From: Winogradskyella epiphytica
GTDB taxonomy: Bacteria > Bacteroidota > Bacteroidia > Flavobacteriales > Flavobacteriaceae
Length of the DNA: 64,000 nucleotides
Assembly (NCBI RefSeq): GCF_003217215.1
Contig: NZ_QJTD01000002.1
Span: 260,654-324,653, forward strand
Direction of reading: 5' to 3'
In this document: one piece after another, positions 36,229 through 44,900 of the stretch
How the letters are laid out: every line of letters begins with the position of its first letter
Position numbering within the stretch: the stretch's first letter is position 1
The notes under the pieces: generated by a model
What the model was told of the DNA's origin: nothing
The model's database searches: none
The model's input: only the letters and a program-made list of their open reading frames with translations
Translations under genes and position numbers: made by a program

Positions 36229-36642
36229 GTGAAAGTACTTGAGTTTACTTATCATCTAGATGATATTGATGCTATTGCAGCAAAAGTTTTAGAAAATTTA
36301 ACCTCTAAGATCGTCTGCTTTAATGGTGATATGGGAGCTGGCAAAACCACTTTTATCAATGCGTTATTAAAAACAATGCATGGTAAAGATAAGGCAACTA
36401 GTCCCACCTTTTCGATTGTGAACGAATATAGTATACCAAATGATAAAGTTTATCATTTTGATTTTTACAGAATAGAATCGATTGATGAAGTTTATAATTT
36501 TGGTATAGAAGATTATCTAAGTAGTGATCATTGGTTATTTATAGAGTGGTCTGAACGTATTGAGGATTTAATTCCAACTGAAGCTCAACACATAAATATA
36601 TCAGTTTTAGGGCAAAGTGAGAGAATCCTTAGATTGATATAA
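36229..36642 (+). CDS. tsaE: tRNA threonylcarbamoyladenosine synthesis ATPase TsaE
   Basis: 137 residues starting at GTG (36229). Walker A is GDMGAGKTT (33-41), then TSPTFSIVNEY, HFDFYRI and FIEWSERI, all family hallmarks. It drives t6A37 synthesis together with TsaB and TsaD, which are outside the window. It comes ~215 bp after porX, a spacing common in Flavobacteriia. Confidence 0.94.
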   Translation: MKVLEFTYHLDDIDAIAAKVLENLTSKIVCFNGDMGAGKTTFINALLKTMHGKDKATSPTFSIVNEYSIPNDKVYHFDFYRIESIDEVYNFGIEDYLSSDHWLFIEWSERIEDLIPTEAQHINISVLGQSERILRLI

Positions 36643-36724
36643 ACAAAATTATTTAACCGACAAAACAGCGTAACAGTAAGAAAGTTATAAAAAAAAGACT
36701 GATTTCCCTTTAAGAAGATTGTTG

Positions 36725-36745
36725 AATTACGGAAAAACCGTAATT
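36725..36745. terminator. Possible terminator after tsaE
   Basis: AATTACGG, loop AAAAA, CCGTAATT: a perfect 8-bp stem, 83 nt after tsaE, followed by AAAATTTC. The T-tract is poor, so the call is weak. Confidence 0.35.
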
Positions 36746-36783
36746 AAAATTTCAAATTTCATTGGATTTTAACAATTCTTCAT

Positions 36784-36814
36784 TTGTAAGCAGGTATCAA
36801 TGCCTTTACATTTG
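36784..36814 (+). promoter_or_regulatory. Complete Bacteroidota promoter for the 48-aa peptide
   Basis: TTG at 36784-36786, a 20-nt spacer, TACATTTG at 36807-36814. Both elements and the spacing match the consensus TTG-N17-23-TAnnTTTG. Transcription should begin near 36821, about 24 nt before the ATG at 36845. This is the best full promoter I find in the window. Confidence 0.7.
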
Positions 36815-36844
36815 TAGTATTAATTAATTAAATCCCTTTAAATT

Positions 36845-36991
36845 ATGAAATCTAAAAAAACATTATTATTAGCAATTGCTATCTTCGGAGGAATGTTATT
36901 TACTGTACAAGCTACAAACATTATTGACTTAGATGGACAAACCACAATTCAAGTTGACAAAAGAAAACTTAAAGTCCCAACCTGGGGATAA
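36845..36991 (+). CDS. 48-residue secreted peptide overlapping the next gene
   Basis: ATG at 36845, TAA at 36989-36991. Residues 1-23 are a classical signal peptide: KSKK, a hydrophobic core (TLLLAIAIFGGMLF), then TVQA. The mature ~25 residues end in DKRKLKVPTWG, a basic/proline tail. A full promoter lies at the right distance upstream. The last 59 nt overlap the membrane protein gene in another frame. Small Flavobacteriia peptides with a signal sequence and a basic, Pro-containing end seem to exist, but I know of no assigned role. Confidence 0.6.
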   Translation: MKSKKTLLLAIAIFGGMLFTVQATNIIDLDGQTTIQVDKRKLKVPTWG

Positions 36992-37487
36992 AAAAGAATT
37001 TTATCGCAAAATATTAATTGGGAGTATCGCAGCTACAGTAGTAGGTGCGACTCCCTTTTTATTTTACCTATATGAATATGTTCCGAGCACAGAAAAATGG
37101 GACACTATTCTTGGTACCTATCATAGCAAACAATACGGTGATGCGAATGTTGCAATGTGGGTATTTTCAATGAAAATCATTCCATTAGTTTTATCACTGG
37201 TGTGGTTTTTCACTTGTAGACATTGGTGGTATCATGTTCTAATTATACCAATTACAATGTTCTCCTTCCAATGTATCGGAGCATTGAATGACGATGTCAG
37301 ATTTATGGATGAGTTTCATATCCTATATCTTTTACCTATAATGGCTATTATTTTCCCTTCCATTTATCTTATAAGAGCTCAAATGTTCAACAAAATTAAT
37401 AATGTTGATAAAACTCTAGAGGAGCTTGAAGAAGAATTTATGATCAAACCGAAAGGGGTTTGGGGTAAAGTAAAGCAGTATTTTTAG
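36933..37487 (+). CDS. Four-helix membrane protein of unknown function
   Basis: 184 residues. A charged cytoplasmic N-terminus (~1-25) is followed by membrane segments at ~27-47, 75-95, 98-116 and 128-148, then a charged C-terminal tail. No domain is recognised. The start ATG at 36933 lies inside the small peptide frame (+1 relative), so translation may be coupled to it. An alternative start further in would cut the first helix, so the 36933 start is preferred. It precedes alanine dehydrogenase by 109 bp. Confidence 0.7.
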   Translation: MDKPQFKLTKENLKSQPGDKKEFYRKILIGSIAATVVGATPFLFYLYEYVPSTEKWDTILGTYHSKQYGDANVAMWVFSMKIIPLVLSLVWFFTCRHWWYHVLIIPITMFSFQCIGALNDDVRFMDEFHILYLLPIMAIIFPSIYLIRAQMFNKINNVDKTLEELEEEFMIKPKGVWGKVKQYF

Positions 37488-37596
37488 TAACTCTTATTTT
37501 TAAATTATTTTTCGTACTTTGAAGTAAGTTTTCGATAGCCTTTTATATAGTCTATTTTGCTATATTGCATTGGTAATATTAACGTAAATAACTTCA

Positions 37597-38796
37597 ATGA
37601 GTATATCTCTGTCACCATTCACCAAAGCCCAATTATTACCTCAAGAAGAAACCTTAGAGATTCTTAAACAAAAAGGAGAGCTTTTTATTGGGATTCCTAA
37701 AGAAACTCATTTTCAAGAACGTCGTGTTTGTTTAACACCCGACGCCGTTTCAGCCTTAACGGCAAATGGTCATCGTGTATTATTTGAATCAGGCGCAGGC
37801 GAAGGTGCTAATTTTAAAGATAAAACTTATAGTGAAGCTGGAGCTGAAGTAACCAAAGACACAGCCAAGGTCTTCTCCTGCCCTATCATACTAAAAGTTG
37901 AACCACCATCTTTAGATGAGATTAAACTAATAAACCCCCAAACCCTATTAATTTCTGCGCTTCAAATAAAAACTCAAAAGAAATCTTATTTCGAAGCATT
38001 GGCTAAAAAACGAATAACAGCTTTAGCTTTTGAATATATAAAAGATGAAGATGGCCAATATCCTGCCGTAAGCTCTTTAAGTGAAATCGCAGGAACAGCC
38101 TCCATATTAATTGCATCTGAGATAATGTCTAACGTTAACGGTGGAAATGGGTTAATGATGGGAAATATAAATGGTGTACCACCAACAGAAGTTGTTATTT
38201 TGGGTGCGGGAACAGTTGGCGAATTTGCCGCTCGTTCTGCTTTAGGCTTAGGTGCTAACATAAAAGTTTTTGACAGTTCAATAACTAAATTACGTCGTCT
38301 ACAAACTAATTTAGGTCAAAATATTTATACGTCGACCATGCAACCAAAAAACCTTTTAAAAGCCTTAAAACGTTGCGATGTTGCTATAGGTGCTGTTAGA
38401 GGAACAAATCGTGCTCCAGTTATAGTTACTGAAACAATGGTAGATCATATGAAAGCTGGATCTGTGGTAATTGATGTGAGTATAGATATGGGTGGTTGTT
38501 TTGAAACAAGCGAAGTTACATCTCATGACCGTCCAACTTTTGACCATAATGGCGTTGTTCATTACTGTGTTCCTAATATTCCTGCACGTTATTCTAGAAC
38601 GGCTTCAGTTTCAATAAGCAACATCTTTACACCTTACTTATTAGAAATTGGAGAGTATGGTGGGATAGAAAATGCGCTTCGATTTGATAGAGGTTTAAAA
38701 AATGGGTTGTATTTTTACCACGGCATTCTAACCAATAAATCTGTTGCAGAATGGTTTGGTTTGAATTATAATGATGCCAACTTATTGATTTTTTAA
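37597..38796 (+). CDS. ald: Alanine dehydrogenase
   Basis: 399 residues. N-terminal domain begins at the family pattern GIPKETHFQERRVCLTPDAV; the NAD-binding GAGTVGEFAAR and a second Rossmann segment follow, then VVIDVSIDMGGCFETS. It interconverts L-alanine and pyruvate/ammonia with NAD. Bacteroidota members carry ~25 extra N-terminal residues as here (MSISLSPFTKAQLLPQEE). Likely a single transcription unit. Confidence 0.9.
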   Translation: MSISLSPFTKAQLLPQEETLEILKQKGELFIGIPKETHFQERRVCLTPDAVSALTANGHRVLFESGAGEGANFKDKTYSEAGAEVTKDTAKVFSCPIILKVEPPSLDEIKLINPQTLLISALQIKTQKKSYFEALAKKRITALAFEYIKDEDGQYPAVSSLSEIAGTASILIASEIMSNVNGGNGLMMGNINGVPPTEVVILGAGTVGEFAARSALGLGANIKVFDSSITKLRRLQTNLGQNIYTSTMQPKNLLKALKRCDVAIGAVRGTNRAPVIVTETMVDHMKAGSVVIDVSIDMGGCFETSEVTSHDRPTFDHNGVVHYCVPNIPARYSRTASVSISNIFTPYLLEIGEYGGIENALRFDRGLKNGLYFYHGILTNKSVAEWFGLNYNDANLLIF

Positions 38797-38841
38797 TTCC
38801 TTCCTAATGATACTTAATCGTATAGGAGCATATTTATTACT

Positions 38842-39219
38842 ATGAAATTTATACATCGTTTAGGCTACTATCTTGGTGGTTTTGCCCTTGGCATTATATT
38901 CCTTTTGTTTTTTTTAAATGGAAAAGATGCATCCTGTGATTATGGGCCTAATGCTAGAACAGTAAAAAATATTAATTCTAAACCTATCGAATATTCCGAT
39001 AAAGCCTCAGAATTTATAACGGACCATACGTTAGACTCACTCACTATTAAAAATTTAATTAAGTTCGGTAGTGTAGATTTTTCTAAGAGCAAAACAAAAT
39101 TAGATTCTTGCAAAGTATATCATATAGATAATATTTATAAAGAGCGAGATATGGAATTAACCATTAAAAATTGTGACTCTATAGCAACTCTTCTCGAAAT
39201 AAAGTATAAGGCGGTCTGA
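38842..39219 (+). CDS. Membrane-anchored small protein (DUF4258-like)
   Basis: 125 residues with one N-terminal membrane anchor (~9-26, YYLGGFALGIIFLLFF) and a ~95-residue soluble part containing CDYGPNARTVKNI and, further on, cysteine-spaced segments (SCKVYHIDN, KNCDSI). It resembles Flavobacteriia proteins annotated DUF4258. The topology suggests the soluble part is periplasmic or cytoplasmic; I cannot decide which. Function unknown. It lies 45 bp after ald and 80 bp before the polysaccharide genes. Confidence 0.65.
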   Translation: MKFIHRLGYYLGGFALGIIFLLFFLNGKDASCDYGPNARTVKNINSKPIEYSDKASEFITDHTLDSLTIKNLIKFGSVDFSKSKTKLDSCKVYHIDNIYKERDMELTIKNCDSIATLLEIKYKAV

Positions 39220-39299
39220 TTTTTTGGATTTTAAAAGATAAAGTTTAGAAGTTCCATTCTGATTTTACATCTTTGATAACAATAAGTAAAACAACTTAA

Positions 39300-40319
39300 A
39301 TGAAAATATTAGTTACAGGAGCGGCAGGATTTATAGGCTTTTATACTTCTAAAGTTCTCATTTCAAAAAGACATGAAGTTATTGGTTTAGATAACATTAA
39401 CGACTACTACGATGTTAACCTAAAATATGCAAGGCTAAATGAATTAGGTATCAGTAAAGAGGAAGCTTCTGAGTTCAATAGTCTTTGTAAGAGTAATTCT
39501 AACGATTTTAAATTTGTAAGAATGAATTTAGAAGACCGTGTCGAACTTCCTAAATTATTCGAGAAAGAAAAGTTTGATATTGTATGCAATCTTGCGGCAC
39601 AAGCAGGGGTTAGATACAGTCTTGAAAGTCCTGAAACATATGTAGATTCCAACTTAGTTGGCTTTTTGAATATATTAGAATGTTGTAGAAATTTTAATAT
39701 TAAACATTTAGTATATGCAAGTAGCTCTAGCGTGTATGGTTTGAATAAAAAAATTCCGTTCTCTACAGATGATAATGTGGACCATCCAATTAGTTTATAC
39801 GCTGCAACTAAAAAAAGTAATGAACTGATGGCCCATACTTATAGTCATCTTTTTAATATTCCAACGACAGGACTGCGCTTTTTTACCGTATATGGCCCTT
39901 GGGGCAGACCTGATATGGCAATGTTTTTATTTACAGATGCCATAGTAAACAATAGGCCGATAAAGGTCTTTAACCATGGTCAAATGGAACGTGACTTTAC
40001 GTATATAGATGATATTGTAGAAGGTGTGGTTAGAATTATTGAAAAACCTACTAACACTAGAGTAAACACTAAATCTCTTTATAAAATATATAATATTGGA
40101 AATAACAATTCGGTAAAATTATTAGATTTTATTAATGAGATTGAACTCAATCTAGATAAAGTAGCTGAAAAACAAATGTTGCCCATGCAACCAGGAGATG
40201 TTGAACGAACTTGGGCAGACGTAGATGAGCTAATTAAAGATTACGATTACCAACCTAATACATCAATAAAACACGGAGTTAAGTCGTTTATTGATTGGTA
40301 CAAAAACTATTATAACTAA
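39300..40319 (+). CDS. UDP-glucuronate 4-epimerase-type NAD-dependent epimerase
   Basis: 339 residues. Rossmann motif GAAGFIGFY (7-15), catalytic S142/S143 region (YASSSSVYG), Y167 and K171 in YAATK. The block RFFTVYGPWGRPDMAMF and MERDFTYIDDIVEGV is characteristic of the UDP-GlcA 4-epimerase group, which yields UDP-galacturonate. With the UDP-glucose dehydrogenase next to it this gives the two uronic acid donors for the polysaccharide. Confidence 0.88.
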   Translation: MKILVTGAAGFIGFYTSKVLISKRHEVIGLDNINDYYDVNLKYARLNELGISKEEASEFNSLCKSNSNDFKFVRMNLEDRVELPKLFEKEKFDIVCNLAAQAGVRYSLESPETYVDSNLVGFLNILECCRNFNIKHLVYASSSSVYGLNKKIPFSTDDNVDHPISLYAATKKSNELMAHTYSHLFNIPTTGLRFFTVYGPWGRPDMAMFLFTDAIVNNRPIKVFNHGQMERDFTYIDDIVEGVVRIIEKPTNTRVNTKSLYKIYNIGNNNSVKLLDFINEIELNLDKVAEKQMLPMQPGDVERTWADVDELIKDYDYQPNTSIKHGVKSFIDWYKNYYN

Positions 40320-40453
40320 AACTTTCTGTTTTCATCATTAGATTGAATCTTATCCTAAAAAAAGACCGTTAATATAAAATATTATCTGAATTGAATTAAT
40401 TTCTTCACATTTGCTGTCGTATTAAAATTTGATTCGTACCAAAAGAAAAAAAC

Positions 40454-41833
40454 ATGAAAATTACAAAGATTTGTTGCATAGGAGCTGGTTATGTCGGTGG
40501 ACCTACAATGGCTGTTATAGCAAAAAAGAATCCAAATATACAAGTTACAATTGTTGATATAAATGAAGAGCGTATTGCTGCTTGGAATGATGAAGATTTA
40601 TCTAAACTCCCTATATACGAACCAGGTTTAGCTGAAATAGTTGGAGAAACAAGAAACAAAAATCTTTTCTTTTCTACAGAAATAGATAAAGCGATACAGG
40701 AATCTGAAATGATTTTTATTTCGGTGAACACTCCAACTAAAACTTACGGAAAAGGAAAAGGGATGGCTGCCGACTTAAAATATGTGGAACTTTGTGCTAG
40801 AAATATTGCAGAAGTTGCCACAACCAATAAAATTGTTGTTGAAAAATCTACCCTACCAGTAAGAACAGCTCAAGCCATTAAAAGTATTTTACACAATACA
40901 GGTAGTGATGTGAAATTCGACATACTGTCCAACCCAGAATTTTTAGCCGAAGGAACTGCGATTCAAGATTTATTAAATCCAGATAGAGTATTAATCGGAG
41001 GTGAATCTGAATCGGCTATAGATTGTTTGGCTAATATTTACGGAAGTTGGGTTCCACAAGAAAGAATTTTAAGAACTAATGTTTGGTCTTCCGAGCTGTC
41101 TAAATTAACGGCAAATGCATTTTTAGCTCAAAGAATTTCATCTATTAATGCTATTTCAGAATTATGCGAGCATACGGAAGCGAATGTAAATGAAGTTGCA
41201 AAAGCTATAGGCATGGATTCAAGAATTGGTCCTAAATTCTTAAATGCTTCAATTGGTTTTGGTGGTTCTTGCTTCCAAAAAGACATCTTAAACCTCGTTT
41301 ATATAGCTAGAAGTTACAATCTACATGCGGTAGCTGATTATTGGGAACAAGTAATAATTTTAAACGATCATCAAAAACGTCGTTTTTCAGACAAGTTAAT
41401 TAGTACCTTATACAATACGGTTTCTGGCAAAAAAATCGCCATGTTAGGATGGGCTTTTAAGAAAGACACAAATGACACGAGAGAATCAGCAGCTATCTAT
41501 GTTGCGGATCATTTATTAAATGAACAGGCCAATATTGCCGTATATGATCCAAAAGTAAATGGTGAAAAGGTTCAATCTGATTTAAACTACTTAAAGACTA
41601 GGTCTAAGGAAGAAAATGAAGAAATGGTAATATCTTATAACGATCCTTATGAAACTACAAAAGATGCCCACGCTGTAGCTATCATGACCGAATGGGATGA
41701 GTTTAAAACTTATGATTGGAAAAAGATTTACGACCAGATGAAAAAACCAGCTTTCATTTTTGATGGTAGAAATATCCTAAATAAGGATGAAATGACGAAA
41801 ATAGGATTTGAATATTCTTCTATAGGCCAATAA
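40454..41833 (+). CDS. ugd: UDP-glucose 6-dehydrogenase
   Basis: 459 residues. NAD-binding GAGYVGGPT (10-18), catalytic Cys 273 in [14 protein letters not shown] and the C-terminal UDP-binding domain. Length and motifs follow the animal-like class of UDP-glucose dehydrogenases. It oxidises UDP-Glc to UDP-GlcA with two NAD. It follows the epimerase by 134 bp and is followed by a strong terminator. Confidence 0.93.
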   Translation: MKITKICCIGAGYVGGPTMAVIAKKNPNIQVTIVDINEERIAAWNDEDLSKLPIYEPGLAEIVGETRNKNLFFSTEIDKAIQESEMIFISVNTPTKTYGKGKGMAADLKYVELCARNIAEVATTNKIVVEKSTLPVRTAQAIKSILHNTGSDVKFDILSNPEFLAEGTAIQDLLNPDRVLIGGESESAIDCLANIYGSWVPQERILRTNVWSSELSKLTANAFLAQRISSINAISELCEHTEANVNEVAKAIGMDSRIGPKFLNASIGFGGSCFQKDILNLVYIARSYNLHAVADYWEQVIILNDHQKRRFSDKLISTLYNTVSGKKIAMLGWAFKKDTNDTRESAAIYVADHLLNEQANIAVYDPKVNGEKVQSDLNYLKTRSKEENEEMVISYNDPYETTKDAHAVAIMTEWDEFKTYDWKKIYDQMKKPAFIFDGRNILNKDEMTKIGFEYSSIGQ

Positions 41834-41857
41834 TTTATTGATCTATTAGAACAATAA

Positions 41858-41893
41858 AAAAAGCGTCAAGATCATATGATTTTGACGCTTTTT
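41858..41893. terminator. Bidirectional terminator between ugd and the lyase gene
   Basis: AAAAAGCGTCAA, a loop with an inner ATCATATGAT palindrome, TTGACGCTTTTT: a 12-bp outer stem with flanking A- and T-runs, between two convergent genes. Confidence 0.85.
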
Positions 41894-41912
41894 ACTTTAC
41901 TATCTATTTAAC

Positions 41913-44900
41913 TTATTCAACAATTAATTTTTTAGTAATATCTCGACCTTGATCAATAATTTTTACAAAATACACACCTGCTTGAAGCGAGCTAATATCC
42001 ATTTGTGTTGTCGTACTAATATTTAAACTTTCGTTGGATATTCTATTCTCTATTATTAATTTTCCTGTTACATCATATATTAATACCTGAGACTCATTCT
42101 GAGTACCTGATAACTTAATATTTACAATGTTTGATGCAGGATTAGGATAAATATCCATCGTGAATTCTACACGTTCATCATTAGGGTTATATGGGTCATT
42201 CGGATTAATTACTTGATCTGTACAATTAGAATCTACCTCAACCACGACTGAATCTTCATCAAAATCTAAAGAATTAAATACCGTTACAGTATACTCCGTA
42301 GTCTCAGTCGGAGACACATGAATAGTTGCTGTAGTTTCACCTGTACTCCAAACATATTCATCTCCACCAGTTGCTGTTAAGGCCGTCGTTTCGTTTAAAC
42401 AAATCTGAACATCACTTCCTGCATCAGCTACAACTGGTTGAAGAACCTTAACCTTAACTTGCTTTTCATCGTAACAGTTTCCAATAAAACCTTTTACAGA
42501 ATAGATTGTCGTTACCGAAGGACTTACTGCAATATTAGGTTGTGTTGCTCCATTATTCCATTCATACGTATTTGCTCCTGAAACAGATAAGGTTACAAAA
42601 TCCCCATTAAGAATTTCAATTTCCTCTCCATTGGCAATCGTGATACTTGGACTAGGATCAACATAAACGATTACATCTGCCGAGTCTGACTGATCGCCTT
42701 GTGATACTGTAACTGTATAAGTAGTTGTTGAAAGCGGACTCACCACGATACTTTGAGTGGTCTTTCCGGTACTCCATAAATAACTATCTCCTTCGCTAGC
42801 CGTTAACACCACTTCATTTTCAAGATTATCACAAACATGTTGATCTGGTCCCGCTGAAGCTTGGAATAAAGACGAAACTGACACGGTCACCTCTACTGTA
42901 CTTTCACATCCAAATGCAGAAGTTCCAGTAACACTATAAGTTGTTGTTTCAGTAGGACTAACTTCGATTGTATTTGAAGTTTCTCCTGTGCTCCATAAAT
43001 AAGTTGCAGCACCATTAGCAATAAGATTAGTACTTTCACCTTCAGTTATAGTAACATTATCACTTAGAGTTAAACTAGGCGATTCATTAACCGTAACCGT
43101 AACACTATCAGAATCTGAATTCCCATAGTCATCAGTCACAGTAACCGTATACGTTGTTGTTTCAGTAGGTGTGACGATAAGCGATGATCCTGTATCACCT
43201 GTATTCCAAGAATAGTTAACTCCTCCCGAAGCATTTAAAGTAACTGTATGCCCATTACAGATTGAAACATCCTCTCCTGCATTTGCAAGAAGTTGTGGAA
43301 CTACAGTAACCGTTACCTCAGCCGAACTTTCACATCCAAATTCTGAAGATCCAGTAACACTATAAGTTGTTGTTTCAGTAGGACTAACTTCGATTGTATT
43401 TGAAGTTTCTCCTGTGCTCCATAAATAAGTTGCAGCACCATTAGCAATAAGATTAGTACTTTCACCTTCAGTTATAGTAACATTATCACTTAGAGTTAAA
43501 CTAGGTGATTCATTAACCGTAACCGTAACGCTATCAGAATCTGAATTCCCATAGTCATCAGTAGCCGTAACCATATACGTTGTTGTTTCAGTAGGTGTGA
43601 CGGTAAGCGATGCTCCTGTATCACCTGTATTCCAAGAATAGTTAACTCCTCCCGAAGCATTTAAAGTAACTGTTTCCCCATTACAGATTGAAACATCTTC
43701 TCCTGCGTTTGCAAGAAGTTGTGGAATTACAGTAACCGTTACTTCTGCGGAGCTTTCACACCCATTAGTAGTATAACCAATCACTGAATAAGTAGTAGTT
43801 TCAGAAGGACTAACTTCGATTGAGTTTGAAGTTTCACCTGTACTCCATAAATACGACTCTGCTCCTGACACTTCTAATAGTGTCGAATTTCCTGTTACAA
43901 TTGCAAGGTCTTCACTAATTGTTAAATTAGAACTCTGAGTAACGTAAACTGTTACGTCATCTGTATCTGAACATGAATTAGAAAACACCTCAACACTATA
44001 AATCGTATCTTCTGAAGGGCTTACAGAAATAGAAGCGGTTGTAGCACCTGTACTCCACAAGTAAGAATCACCACCTTCTGCTATTAATATAACAGACTCT
44101 CCTTCACATACTATTTGATCTTCTCCTGCGTAAGCAGTTGGTGGAGAATCTACTGTAACTGTTACTTCGTCCGAATCAGAATTCCCATAGTCGTCTGTAA
44201 CGGTAACTGTATAAGTTGTTGTAACTTCTGGAGTCACTTCTATGCTCGCTGTCGTTTCACCAGTATTCCAAACGTAACCTGTTCCTCCACTAGCTGTTAA
44301 TATTGCACTTTCGCCAACACAAACAGAAACATCTTGACCAGCATTTGCTACTAATTCATCAACAACAATTACGGTTACTTCTGCCGTACTCTGACAACCA
44401 TTCTCCGAAAAGCCAGTCACCACATAGGTCGTTGTCTCTGCTGGGCTTACCGAAATTTCAGCGGTAGTTTCGCCAGAACTCCAAGAGTAAGATACCCCTC
44501 CGTTTGCGGAAAGACTCACCGAGTTACCTTGAATAACATAAACATCTTCACTAACTGTAATATTTGGCGATTCATTAACGAAAACTGTCACACTATCGGA
44601 ATCTGAATTACCATATTCATCTTCAACAGTAACTGTGTATGTCGTAGTAATCGTAGGGCTAACTACTAGTTCAAATCCTGAATCTTCAGTATCCCAAACA
44701 TAAGTAGTTCCTCCAGTGGCCGTTAAAGTATAACTCTCTCCACTACAAATAGTAGCATCTTCACCTGCATTAGCAGTAACACCAGGTACTACCGTTACAG
44801 TAACACTCTCATTAGTAACACATCCATTAACATTTGTAGAACTTACTGAATATATTGTTGTAACATTCGGGCTTACCGTTATAGTTTCAGATGTTTCACC

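Noticed and set aside
36845..37487. Single gene with a programmed frameshift joining the peptide and the membrane protein
   Set aside because: The downstream frame has its own ATG inside the overlap, both products have coherent N-termini (signal peptide; charged cytoplasmic start) and no slippery sequence is seen.
44115..44300. Plus-strand frame within the lyase gene
   Set aside because: Cysteine-rich shadow of the repeat modules, antisense to a clear coding frame.
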